64,000 bases of DNA from Dyella marensis (GTDB lineage Bacteria; Pseudomonadota; Gammaproteobacteria; Xanthomonadales; Rhodanobacteraceae): positions 44,384 through 108,383 of the forward strand of contig NZ_FONH01000015.1 of NCBI RefSeq assembly GCF_900112865.1, written 5' to 3'. A model generated the notes under the pieces. The model was not told the origin of the DNA. It saw nothing but the letters and a program-made list of their open reading frames with translations, and did not search any database. The translations under genes were made by a program, and so were the position numbers. Shown here in pieces: positions 1 to 11,560 of this stretch; position 1 is the first letter of the stretch; each line of letters begins with the position of its first letter.

Positions 1-2
1 CG

Positions 3-50
3 GGCGACCAGATGGTGCGTTCGGGCGAGCAGCAGGTGAAGATCTGGTAA
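3..50 (+). CDS. 3' end of an unidentified upstream gene (partial)
   Basis: An open frame runs in from the left edge and ends with TAA at 48-50. It encodes the tail GDQMVRSGEQQVKIW. The GDQMVRSGEQ wording resembles the C-terminal beta-barrel segment of RND-efflux membrane fusion proteins, but 15 residues are too few to assign a product. It is convergent with sufS, and a large palindrome separates the two genes. The reading frame and the codon use typical of the neighbours support a real gene; identity is open. Confidence 0.45.
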   Translation, partial: GDQMVRSGEQQVKIW

Positions 51-65
51 GCCCGCCAACGGCGC

Positions 66-164
66 AGGTTGGGGTGAGCGCCAGCGAACCCCAACGGACC
101 TGTCAGGCTGCCGCAGTATCGACCGTTCGGGCACGTTGGGGTTCGCTGGCGCTCACCCCAACCT
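66..164. repeat. Palindromic dispersed repeat, paired copies (GTAGGTTGGGG family)
   Basis: Two arms of 31 bases (66-96 and 134-164) are perfect reverse complements of each other. Each arm is itself built as AGGTTGGGGTGAGCG followed by an imperfect GCGAACCCCAACG. The same unit recurs at 18611, 36188, 39208 and 54576. It lies between two convergent gene ends, where REP-type elements typically sit and where the RNA hairpin could act as a transcription end or 3' stabiliser. No separate T-tract terminator is visible for sufS. Confidence 0.85.
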
Positions 165-173
165 ACGCCGTGG

Positions 174-1418
174 TTACAGCAGCAGCTTGCGCACCTTCAG
201 CAATGCGGTAATGAAGGCGTCGATCTCTTCGCGAGTGTTGTAGAACGCCAGCGAGGCGCGCAGCGTCGCCGGCACGCCGAAGAACTGCATCAGCGGATGC
301 GCGCAGTGATGACCGGAACGCACGGCCACGCCCTGCAGGTCCAGCAGGGTGGCCAGGTCGGTGGCCTGGGCGCCGTCGATCAGGAAGGAAATCACCGGCT
401 CCTTGTCCTTCGCCTCGCCGAAGATGCGCAGGCCGGGAATATCGCGCAGCCGCTCGGTGGCGTAGGCCAGCAACTGCTGCTCCCAGGCGTGGATCGTCTC
501 GAAACCGACCGAGGCGTAGTAATCGATCGCCGCGGACACGCCAGCGAAGCCGGCGATGTTCGGCGTGCCGGCCTCGAAGCGGTGCGGCGGCTCGGCGAAG
601 CTGGTGCCGTCGAAGCGCACCTCGCGGATCATCTCGCCGCCGCCGAAGAACGGCGGCATCGCCTGCAGCAGTTCCTTGCGCGCCCACAGCACGCCGGTGC
701 CGGTGGGCGCCAGCATCTTGTGGCCGGTGAAGGCGTAGAAGTCGCAGCCCAGCGCCTGCACGTCGACCGGGCGGTGCGGCACCGCCTGCGAGCCGTCGAC
801 CAGCAGCGGGATACCGCGCCTGCGGCATTCGCGCGCCAGCTCGCGCACCGGGTTGACCGTGCCCAGCACGTTGGAAACATGGCCCACGCAGGCCAGCTTC
901 ACTTCCGGCGTGAGCAGCTTGAGGAACTCCTCCACGATCAATTCGCCGCGCGCGTCGATCGGCGCCGGCTTCACCGTGGCGCCGCTGCGCGCGGCCACGA
1001 TCTGCCACGGCACGATATTGGCGTGGTGCTCCATCACCGTGGTGACGATGGCGTCGCCGGGCTGCAATCGCGGCAGCGCATGGCTGTAGGCCACCAGGTT
1101 GATCGCCTGAGTGGTGCCGGAGGTCAGCACGATCTCATTGCGCGAGCCGGCATTGATGAAACGCGCCAGGCTGTCGCGCGCGCCCTCGTAGGCGGCGGTG
1201 GCCTCCTCGCCGAGCAGATGCACGGCGCGCGAGACATTGGCGTTGTGCAGGCGGTAGTGCTGGTCCACCGCCTCGATCACGCTCTGCGGCTTCTGGCTGG
1301 TGTTGGCGTTGTCGAAATACACCAGCGGCTTGCCGTGCACGCTGCGCGCCAGCAGCGGGAAATCGGCGCGGATGCGCTGCACGTCGAAGGCGGTGGGAAG
1401 CTGGGCTTGGGCGTTCAT
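174..1418 (-). CDS. sufS: Cysteine desulfurase SufS
   Basis: SufS is a PLP-dependent group II desulfurase that takes sulfur from cysteine and passes it as persulfide to the SufBCD scaffold in the cytoplasm. The protein is 414 residues, the usual length. The PLP lysine lies in FTGHKMLAPTGTG near residue 230, and the persulfide cysteine in the RSGHHCAHPL loop near residue 370. The family-typical N-terminal sequence RADFPLL-(x)-VHGKPLVYFDNANTSQKP is present. It is the last gene of the suf operon, 26 bases after sufD. No sufE or sufU partner is visible in this window, so the sulfur acceptor must be encoded elsewhere. The start at 1418 gives the family N-terminus directly. Confidence 0.96.
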   Translation of the reverse strand: MNAQAQLPTAFDVQRIRADFPLLARSVHGKPLVYFDNANTSQKPQSVIEAVDQHYRLHNANVSRAVHLLGEEATAAYEGARDSLARFINAGSRNEIVLTSGTTQAINLVAYSHALPRLQPGDAIVTTVMEHHANIVPWQIVAARSGATVKPAPIDARGELIVEEFLKLLTPEVKLACVGHVSNVLGTVNPVRELARECRRRGIPLLVDGSQAVPHRPVDVQALGCDFYAFTGHKMLAPTGTGVLWARKELLQAMPPFFGGGEMIREVRFDGTSFAEPPHRFEAGTPNIAGFAGVSAAIDYYASVGFETIHAWEQQLLAYATERLRDIPGLRIFGEAKDKEPVISFLIDGAQATDLATLLDLQGVAVRSGHHCAHPLMQFFGVPATLRASLAFYNTREEIDAFITALLKVRKLLL

Positions 1419-1444
1419 CGGCTTCGGATTCCGTGGCGTGGGCG

Positions 1445-2760
1445 TTATTCCGCCGGCAGGTGGGCGAGCAGCAGCTGGGCGACGTGCTCGCGCAGCGCTT
1501 CGTTCGGCATCGCCTGCAGCACGGCGCGGCAGAACGCGGCGGTGAGCATGGCGCGCGCCTCGGCGTGCGGGATGCCGCGCGAGCGCAGGTAGAACAGCGC
1601 GCGCTCGTCCAGCTGGCCGACGGTGGCGCCGTGCGCGGCCTTCACCTCGTCGGCGTAGATCTCCAGCTCGGGCTTGGTGTCGACCTCGGCCAGCGCGGAC
1701 AGCAGCAGGTTCTTGCTGCTGAGCGAGGCATCGCTGCCATCGGCGCCTTCGGCCACCACGATGGCGCCGCGGAACACGCCGCGCGAGCGCTGGTCGGCGA
1801 CGCCGCGCCAGGTGGATTCGGAGGCGGTGTTGAGCGCCGCGTGGCGCAACGCCAGCTGGGTATCGACGTGCTGGCGGCCATGCAGCGCGAACACGCCATT
1901 GGAGACGAAGCGCGCCTCGTCGCCGGCCAGTTCCGCGCGCAGGTCGTGGCGCACCAGGGCACCGCCCAGTTCCTGCACGTGCAAGGTGGCCTGCGCGCGC
2001 GAACCGAGGCGCAGCTGGCTGCGGCGGATCAGCGTCGCGTCTTCGGCGGCATCCTGCACGATGGCGTAGTCCAGCTTCGCGCCGTCGCGCAGCACCACGT
2101 CGCCGACCACGGTCGCGAGATGCTTCTGCGCACCGGCGGCGGCATGGTGTTCGACCAGGGCGAGTTCGGCGCCCTCCTCCAGCTCGACGATGTTGCGCAG
2201 ATGCCAGGCCAGGTCGCCTTCGGCCGGCGCGCCAAGGAACAGCAGATGGACCGGTGCGGCGACTTGCGTATTCGCGGCGACGCGCAGCACGACGCCGTCG
2301 CCGGCCAGCGCGGCGTTGAGCCGGGCGAAGGCGTCGCCGGCTTCGCGGTAACGATGCGAGAGCGCGAAGCGCAGGCCCTCGGCGTCCTCGCGCAGCGCCT
2401 GCGAAAGCGGGCGCAGGCTCAGGCCAGCGGGAAGCCGCTCCAGCGCAGACAGGTCGGCACGGAACGCACCGTTGACGAAGACCAGGCGCGGACCGTCCAC
2501 GCCCGGCAGCACCAGCGCCGCCGCATCGACTGCACGCGTGGCCGCCTGCGCGTCGCCGTGCGCGAAGCTGCGCTGCGCCAGGGCGCGCAGCGCGGTGTAC
2601 TTCCAGGCTTCAACGCGCGTATCCGGCAGGCCGGCGGCCGCGACGGCGTCGAGATTCTCGCGCCGCGCCGCCTCCAGCCATGCGATCTCGCTGCCGGGCA
2701 GGCGCGCCAGCGCCGCCGCCTCGGGCAGCGACGCGACGAACGGCGTGCGCGCCGGCTCGC

Positions 2761-2764
<4 letters not shown>
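1445..2764 (-). CDS. sufD: Fe-S cluster assembly protein SufD
   Basis: SufD is the beta-helix partner of SufB in the SufBC2D scaffold and is needed for iron entry and cluster building. The protein is 439 residues, normal for SufD. The C-terminal segment LFYLRSRGIPHAEARAML is the SufB/SufD family signature; SufD has Leu where SufB has Cys (FYCRSRGI). Its ATG lies inside the stop of sufC (ATGA overlap, 2761-2764), indicating translational coupling. The N-terminal third is poorly conserved, as usual for SufD. Confidence 0.95.
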
Positions 2765-3525
<761 letters not shown>

Positions 3526-3526
3526 G

Positions 3527-3966
3527 TCACTTCAAATCCGCGGAGTTCTTGATGGAGCCGGAGCAGGTATCGCCTTCCTGGGCGCCGTCCAGCCAGGCCT
3601 TGAGTTGTTCGGTGCGCTGGCGCGTGAGCCTGGCCTTCGCGCCGGAGTAGCAGGTGGGATACATGCTGCCGTATTCGCGGCGCTCGTCCTGGCCCTTGGC
3701 CACCGGATACAGCGCTTCCAGCTCCGCATCGCGGAACTGCAGCCACAGGCGCTGCGAAGCCTTGAGCTTGTCCAGGAACAGCGGCTGGTCCTTGTACCTG
3801 GCCAGGATGTTCTTCCACACGCCATTGAGCTCGGCGTCCGCCTTGGCGAAGTCGGCGCCGGCGCAGGCATTGATATCGAGCTGCGTGCCCGGCGCGTTGC
3901 AATCGGGCTGCTGGGCCGGCGCGGCGAACGGCAGCGCGGCGCACAGCAGGAACAGGGCGGCGCGCT

Positions 3967-3970
<4 letters not shown>
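3527..3970 (-). CDS. LprI-like (DUF1311) periplasmic protein inside the suf operon
   Basis: This 147-residue protein has a signal peptide ([20 protein letters not shown]) and a mature domain with the DUF1311/LprI pattern: paired cysteines, an ADAELN motif, a [14 protein letters not shown] helix and C-terminal cysteines. LprI of Mycobacterium is a lysozyme inhibitor; most homologues have no proven role. Its ATG overlaps the sufB stop (ATGA at 3967-3970) and its stop is one base before the sufC ATG. It is therefore co-translated with sufB and sufC although its product is exported. That placement is unusual, because sufB and sufC are normally adjacent. The start at 3970 is chosen because it alone gives a clean signal peptide. 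Whether it serves envelope stress or cluster assembly is unknown. Confidence 0.85.
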
Positions 3971-5450
<1,480 letters not shown>

Positions 5451-5454
<4 letters not shown>

Positions 5455-5912
5455 GCGGTGGTCCTGCTCTTCAGGGTGCTGAGTGCGACGGTCGCCACCG
5501 GGGGCGCGGGCTGCGGCTTGAGCATGTCGGCCAGGCTCACGGCGCGCAGGGCGTTGTCCACCACGTGGCTGACCAGCCGCCAGCTGCCGCGCACGTTGCA
5601 TTGCGATTCGCGCTCGCACTGCCCCGTGGCGACGCCGCACTCGGTCATGCCGATCGGTCCTTCCATCGCTTCCACTATTTGCGCCAGCGAGATGGCTTCG
5701 GCCGGACGCGCCAGCCGGTAGCCGCCGTTGACGCCGCGGAACGATTCGACCAGTCCCGCATGGCTCAGCGACTTCAGCAGCTTGCTGACCGTGGGCAGCT
5801 CCAGGCGCGCCTCGTCGGCGATCTGCGCGGTGCTGAGCACGTCGTGCGGATGCGCGGCGATGCAGGTCATCACCACCGTGGCGTAGTCGGTAAGGCGGCT
5901 GACGCGGAGCAT
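5451..5912 (-). CDS. Rrf2-family SUF system regulator
   Basis: This 153-residue Rrf2-family winged-helix protein heads the suf operon. The helix-turn-helix lies near residues 25-50 ([20 protein letters not shown]) and the wing follows at [11 protein letters not shown]. Three cysteines near residues 95-110 (C-x6-C-x5-C) match the cluster-binding cysteines of IscR, with one extra residue in the first spacer, so it probably senses Fe-S status. It corresponds to the xanthomonad SUF regulator family. The start at 5912 ([15 protein letters not shown]) is preferred over 6002 because it matches the family N-terminus and leaves room for the promoter at 5955-5983. It overlaps sufB by four bases, so autoregulation of the whole operon is likely. 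Confidence 0.9.
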
Positions 5913-5948
5913 GGGGACAGGTAAGGGTTCGGCATCAGGGGAATCGGG

Positions 5949-5959
5949 ACCAAAATGGT
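5949..5959. promoter_or_regulatory. Candidate operator over the suf -10 region
   Basis: ACCAAAATGGT is an inverted repeat with 4-base arms and a 3-base centre, overlapping the -10 hexamer of the suf promoter. An Rrf2 repressor bound here would block its own operon. The site does not match the E. coli IscR consensus well, so assignment rests on position and symmetry. Confidence 0.4.
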
Positions 5960-5983
5960 ACGGATTAAGCAGCCCTGGGTCAA
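5955..5983 (-). promoter_or_regulatory. suf operon promoter (sigma-70 type)
   Basis: Read on the minus strand, TTGACC (5978-5983) is followed after 17 bases by TACCAT (5955-5960), a good -35/-10 pair about 40 bases upstream of the regulator ATG at 5912. It is the only convincing pair before the regulator and supports the downstream start choice. Confidence 0.6.
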
Positions 5984-5994
5984 TCTCGCGGCGT

Positions 5995-6041
5995 TGCACC
6001 AAACACGGGCATGGACGACCGGTGACGCGCCAAAGCGGCGC
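5995..6041 (+). promoter_or_regulatory. Possible NtrC enhancer sites upstream of glnK
   Basis: Two spaced dyads lie 65-110 bases upstream of the glnK sigma-54 promoter. TGCACC-N5-CGGGCA (5995-6011) resembles the NtrC consensus TGCACC-N5-GGTGCA. GCGCC-N5-GGCGC (6027-6041) is a perfect dyad with the same spacer but weaker sequence match. Position and pairing are typical of NtrC enhancers; the match is partial. Confidence 0.4.
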
Positions 6042-6082
6042 TTTGTAAGACGAATCGTCACGCTAACTCATTGAATCCATGA

Positions 6083-7826
<1,744 letters not shown>

Positions 7827-7860
7827 TGGATCGACTGGCCTCGGTTCGCAAGTTGGAACC

Positions 7861-8050
7861 CTTCTCCCTCCGGCGACCCGAAGGTAGTCCCCGTGGGAGA
7901 GCACGCGGGGAGCGCACATGGATGTGCGCGGCTCTGAGGAGCGAGGAAGGTGCCGGCAGGTGGATGAGGGTTCGGCCGGAGCGATGCACGTCACTCTTGC
8001 GCTCCGCCCGTACCCTCACCCCAACCCCTCTCCCGAGGGGAGAGGGGCTC
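7861..8050. repeat. Interspersed inverted repeat (CTTCTCCCTCCGG family), copy with a 70-base insert
   Basis: The outer ends CTTCTCCCTCCGG and its complement in TCTCCCGAGGGGAGAGG enclose GGTGCCGGCAGGTGGATGAGG and CCCTCACCCCAACCCC, the same order as the copy at 19809-19919. Relative to that copy this one carries about 70 extra bases (roughly 7874-7946), which include the perfect hairpin GCGCACAT-GG-ATGTGCGC at 7912-7929. It fills the gap between amtB and amgK. No transposase is nearby, so it behaves as a MITE-like or REP-like element. Confidence 0.75.
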
Positions 8051-8109
8051 AGCGGTGACGCGCGTTGCGGACTTTCTTCATATGCGAGCGCCCCGCTAAG
8101 CTTCATCGC

Positions 8110-9111
8110 ATGACCGATCGCTCCGCCGCCCGCCTCGCCTGGGCCCGCTCCGTTCTCGACGATGCCACGCTTACCCTGGAAGCGGCTTCCGCCGACGCCA
8201 GCTTCCGCAGCTACTGGCGCACGCGCCATGACGGCGCGAGCTGGATCGTGATGGACTCGCCGCCCGACCGCGAAGACCCGCGCCCGTGGCTGGCGATCGG
8301 CGAGCGCCTCGCCGCCGCGGGCCTGCATGTGCCGGCGGTGCGCGCCAAGGATCTGGACCGGGGCTTCCTGCTGATCGAAGACCTTGGCAACCGGCTGTAC
8401 CTGTCCGAATTGAACGAGCGCAACGCCGACGCGCTCTATGGCGATGCGATGGATGCGCTGCTGCTGATGCAGACGCGCATGGACTGCAGCGAACTGCCGC
8501 CGTTCGATCGCGACATGCTGGTGCGCGGCCTGGAAGTGATGCCGGAGTGGTTCCTCGCGCGCCACCTGGGCCACACGCCCAGCCGCGAAGAATGCGAGGT
8601 TCTCGAAGCGGCCTTCGAGCTGATCATCCGCAACGCCTTGGAGCAGCCGCGCTGCTTCGTGCATCGCGACTATCACAGCCGCAACCTGCTGGTGGTCGAG
8701 CGCGACAACCCCGGCGTGATCGATTTCCAGGGCGCGCTGGCCGGCCCGGTCACCTACGACCTCGCCTCGCTGCTGCGCGACGCCTACATCGTGTGGCCGC
8801 GCGAGCGCGTCGAAGCCTGGGTGGAGTCGTATCGCCAGCGCCTGCTCGGCGCCGGCCTGATCGATGCGAACGTCGATGCCGCACGCTTCCTGCGCTGGTT
8901 CGACCTGACCGGACTGCACCGCCACGTGCGCGTGCTCGGCCAGTTCTATCGGCTGTGGTATCGCGACGGCAAGCCGGCTTATCTGGCCGATGTGCCTGCC
9001 GTCTATCGCTACGTCAGCGCAGTGGCGCACAGCTATCCGGAGCTCGCCGATTTCGCCGCGCTGCTGGAACGCCACGCCGCCGGCCGCGACCTCACGCAGG
9101 TGGCCGCATGA
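8110..9111 (+). CDS. amgK: N-acetylmuramate/N-acetylglucosamine kinase AmgK
   Basis: AmgK phosphorylates the anomeric carbon of MurNAc and GlcNAc in the peptidoglycan recycling route that bypasses de novo UDP-MurNAc synthesis. The 333-residue protein has the aminoglycoside-phosphotransferase fold: a glycine-poor N-lobe, a Brenner-type catalytic motif FVHRDYHSRNLL near residue 190 and the metal-binding VIDFQGALAGPVTYDLASLL near residue 210. The start at 8110 (MTDRSAARLAWARSVLDD) matches the family; an ATG at 8065 lies close to the upstream repeat. It overlaps murU by ATGA (9108-9111), fixing the function by context. Confidence 0.92.
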   Translation: MTDRSAARLAWARSVLDDATLTLEAASADASFRSYWRTRHDGASWIVMDSPPDREDPRPWLAIGERLAAAGLHVPAVRAKDLDRGFLLIEDLGNRLYLSELNERNADALYGDAMDALLLMQTRMDCSELPPFDRDMLVRGLEVMPEWFLARHLGHTPSREECEVLEAAFELIIRNALEQPRCFVHRDYHSRNLLVVERDNPGVIDFQGALAGPVTYDLASLLRDAYIVWPRERVEAWVESYRQRLLGAGLIDANVDAARFLRWFDLTGLHRHVRVLGQFYRLWYRDGKPAYLADVPAVYRYVSAVAHSYPELADFAALLERHAAGRDLTQVAA

Positions 9112-9779
9112 GGCATGCGCTGGTGTTTGCCGCGGGCCTGGGCGAGCGCATGCGGCCGCTTACCGACCGCACGCCCAAGCCGCTGCTCATGGCAGGCGGC
9201 AGGCCGCTGATCGTATGGCATCTGGAAAAGCTCGCGGCGGTTGGCGTGCACTACGTGGTGATCAACACCTCGCATCTGGCGGATCAGTTCCCGGAGACGC
9301 TTGGCGACGGTTCGCGCTGGGGCTTGCGCATCCGCTATGCCTACGAAGGCCCCACGCCATTGGAAACCGGCGGCGGCATGCGCAATGCGCTATCGCTGTT
9401 GGGGCCGGAGCCCTTCATCGCGCTCAGTGCCGACATCTACAGCGATTACGACTACGCCCGCTTGCCGTTGGAACCCGCTGGCCTCGCCCATCTGGTGATG
9501 GTGCCCAATCCGGATTGGCACGCCGCGGGCGACTTCACGCTGGACGCGGGACAGCTGACGGAGCAAGGCCCCGGCGAGCGGCTTACCTTCGGCAACATCG
9601 GTGTCTATCGGCCGGAGTTCGTGCGCGACCATGCGCCAGGGCGCTTCAAGCTGCTGCCGCTCTATCAGCAGGCGATGCGCACCGGCCAGTTGAGCGGCGA
9701 ACGCTATGACGGCTTCTGGCGCAACCTGGGCAACCCGGCGCAGCTGGCGGAACTGGACGCGCAACTGCGCGGCGGCTGA
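9108..9779 (+). CDS. murU: MurNAc-1-phosphate uridylyltransferase MurU
   Basis: MurU converts MurNAc-alpha-1-phosphate plus UTP to UDP-MurNAc, completing the recycling shortcut begun by AmgK. The 223-residue nucleotidyltransferase has the N-terminal signature AAGLGERMRPLTDRTPKPL and a metal-binding LSADIYSDYDYARL segment. Start and length match the Pseudomonas enzyme. It is coupled to amgK by a four-base overlap. The pathway gives intrinsic tolerance to fosfomycin in Pseudomonas putida; whether it does here is inference. Confidence 0.92.
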   Translation: MRHALVFAAGLGERMRPLTDRTPKPLLMAGGRPLIVWHLEKLAAVGVHYVVINTSHLADQFPETLGDGSRWGLRIRYAYEGPTPLETGGGMRNALSLLGPEPFIALSADIYSDYDYARLPLEPAGLAHLVMVPNPDWHAAGDFTLDAGQLTEQGPGERLTFGNIGVYRPEFVRDHAPGRFKLLPLYQQAMRTGQLSGERYDGFWRNLGNPAQLAELDAQLRGG

Positions 9780-9911
9780 ATCCGGTCGGGCGCGCAACAT
9801 CCTGCGGGTTGGATAGCGCTGCGGCACGGCGTTATTCTGTACTGCCCGGTTCTGTAGCAAGCCCGCAACGCACCTGCAGGATCGACCGCCTCTCCTTGCC
9901 AGGTACTGTCG

Positions 9912-11015
9912 ATGGCCGAGTTCTGGTCCCATCTGGTCGATTGGTTCGCCGGCCACGGCGTGCTGCCCGTGCTGCAGCTCCTGCATCTGCAGGGTCTGGC
10001 CGGCGATCCCGGGGACATCGCCGAGTCGCTGCTGATCGCCACGCTGCAGCTGGGCATCATCGGCCTGGTCTTCCGCCCGCTGGAAAGCCTGCTGCCGGCC
10101 GAGCGCTGGACCGATCGCCGGCTCACCCGCGTGGATTTCCAGTACACGCTGATGATGCTGGTCGGCATCTTCCCGGTCTTCAGCTTCCTGGTGCTGACGC
10201 CGGTTGCCAATTACTTCGGCGGCCCCGATACCGGCCCCGGCGATGCCAGCGCGTCGCCGCTGGCGATCACGCACTGGGTGCCGTGGCTGAAGCAGCATCC
10301 GTGGTTGCTGTTCGGTTGCTATTACGTGGTCTACGACCTCGTCTATTACTGGATGCACCGCCTGCAGCACGCCCTGCCCTGGTGGTGGGCGCTGCACAGC
10401 ATGCACCACAGCCAGCGGCAGATGAGCTGCTGGACCAACGACCGCGGCAGCCTGGTCGACGGCTTCCTGCAATCGATGGTGCTGGCCACGGTGGGCATCG
10501 TGATGGGCGTGGAGCCGGACCAGTTCGCCTGGCTGGTGCTGGTCGGCGAGCTGGTGCAGAACTTCTCGCACGCGAACGTGCGCATCGGCTTCGGGCCGGT
10601 GTTCGGGCGCGTGTTCGTCGATCCGAAATTCCACCGCCTGCACCACATGCTGGTCGATCCGGAACGGCCCGGCCTGCACAACTGCAACTTCGGGCAGGTG
10701 CTGTCGGTATGGGACGTGCTGTTCGGCACCTCGCTGTACGGCATGGCGCCGCGCCCGACCGGCGTGGGCGATCCGACCGTCGACGCCGACAACGAGCACG
10801 GCCTGGTCGGGCTGCACTGGGCGGCGTTCAAGCGGTTCTGGGGGGCGGTGCGGCGGCCTGCGGGGTGGAAGCTCGGAGAGGTGGCGTTCGGTCCCGGCTA
10901 CGAGCCGATCCCGGTGGACCAGTTGGATCTCCACCACATGATCGCGCCCCAGCAAGCCCCGCAGGAGCCGAGCGAGGACGAGGCCGCCCCCGCACTGCGC
11001 GTGCCGGCGGGCTGA
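9912..11015 (+). CDS. Sterol desaturase / fatty acid hydroxylase family membrane protein
   Basis: This 367-residue integral membrane di-iron enzyme belongs to the fatty acid hydroxylase superfamily. The histidine clusters are HRLQH (in YYWMHRLQHALPWWW, near residue 155), HSMHHSQ (near residue 170) and HRLHH (near residue 240), the eight-His metal set of the family. Four hydrophobic segments precede and surround them. Bacterial members modify lipids such as sterols, hopanoids or ornithine lipids, and the substrate cannot be told from sequence. It stands alone, with its own hairpin terminator after the stop. Confidence 0.85.
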   Translation: MAEFWSHLVDWFAGHGVLPVLQLLHLQGLAGDPGDIAESLLIATLQLGIIGLVFRPLESLLPAERWTDRRLTRVDFQYTLMMLVGIFPVFSFLVLTPVANYFGGPDTGPGDASASPLAITHWVPWLKQHPWLLFGCYYVVYDLVYYWMHRLQHALPWWWALHSMHHSQRQMSCWTNDRGSLVDGFLQSMVLATVGIVMGVEPDQFAWLVLVGELVQNFSHANVRIGFGPVFGRVFVDPKFHRLHHMLVDPERPGLHNCNFGQVLSVWDVLFGTSLYGMAPRPTGVGDPTVDADNEHGLVGLHWAAFKRFWGAVRRPAGWKLGEVAFGPGYEPIPVDQLDLHHMIAPQQAPQEPSEDEAAPALRVPAG

Positions 11016-11034
11016 GCGTTTCCGCGCGGCAAGC

Positions 11035-11065
11035 AAAATCGCCGGCTTTCGCCGGCGATTGTTTT
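11035..11065. terminator. Bidirectional intrinsic terminator
   Basis: A perfect 9-base stem ATCGCCGGC/GCCGGCGAT (11038-11046, 11051-11059) with a TTTC loop is flanked by A-rich sequence on the left and TGTTTT on the right. It serves the converging desaturase gene and the minus-strand small secreted protein gene. Confidence 0.8.
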
Positions 11066-11403
11066 CAGCCGCCCGTGCAGATCGCCTCGGGATACGGCGT
11101 ATACGTCAGCGTGCACGTCGGCGGGCCGCTGGGACCGCCGTCGCCACCGGTATTGATGCCACCGCTGGTGTCCGGACAATCCTGCGCCGTGAACGTCTGG
11201 TACATGGTCTGGTAACCCCAGGAATACAGATTGCCCTGGCAGTTGTAGTCCCGCTCCCCCACCCGGGTGGTCAGCGAAGCGTCGCTGTAATAGCTGTTCT
11301 TGACGTTCACCTTGCCGGGATTCACCGCCCACGCGTACCCACTGATCAGCATTCCGCCGATCAGCGCGAAAACAACGCGCTTCGTCCTTAAACCTGGTCG
11401 CAT
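11065..11403 (-). CDS. Small secreted protein, DUF6289-like
   Basis: This 112-residue protein has a signal peptide (MRPGLRTKRVVFALIGGMLISGYAWA). The mature part has the elements YYSDASLTTRVGERDYNCQGNLYSWG, in the style of the short DUF6289 family, and a Gly/Pro/Ser-rich tail ending CTLTYTPYPEAICTGG, with four cysteines in total. A strong ribosome site (AGGAGAGGAAT) precedes the ATG. Function is unknown. It follows the TonB receptor gene on the same strand but is separated by that gene's terminator, so it is probably expressed on its own. Confidence 0.7.
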   Translation of the reverse strand: MRPGLRTKRVVFALIGGMLISGYAWAVNPGKVNVKNSYYSDASLTTRVGERDYNCQGNLYSWGYQTMYQTFTAQDCPDTSGGINTGGDGGPSGPPTCTLTYTPYPEAICTGG

Positions 11404-11469
11404 ATTCCTCTCCTTTGCTTAGTGACAACGCCACTACGACGTAATGGCGGAAGAACCCCCTTTCATACG

Positions 11470-11502
11470 AAAAAAGCCGCGCCGGGAAATCCCGACGCGG
11501 CT
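11470..11502 (-). terminator. Intrinsic terminator of the TonB-dependent receptor gene
   Basis: On the minus strand a 12-pair GC-rich hairpin with one mismatch (arms 11476-11487 and 11490-11502) is followed by six T residues (11470-11475). It lies about 60 bases after the receptor stop at 11561. Confidence 0.85.
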
Positions 11503-11560
11503 CCATCGATCGCTTTCAAAAACCCCTGGGCCGATGCAAGGCGACAGGGGCTGGCTTGCC

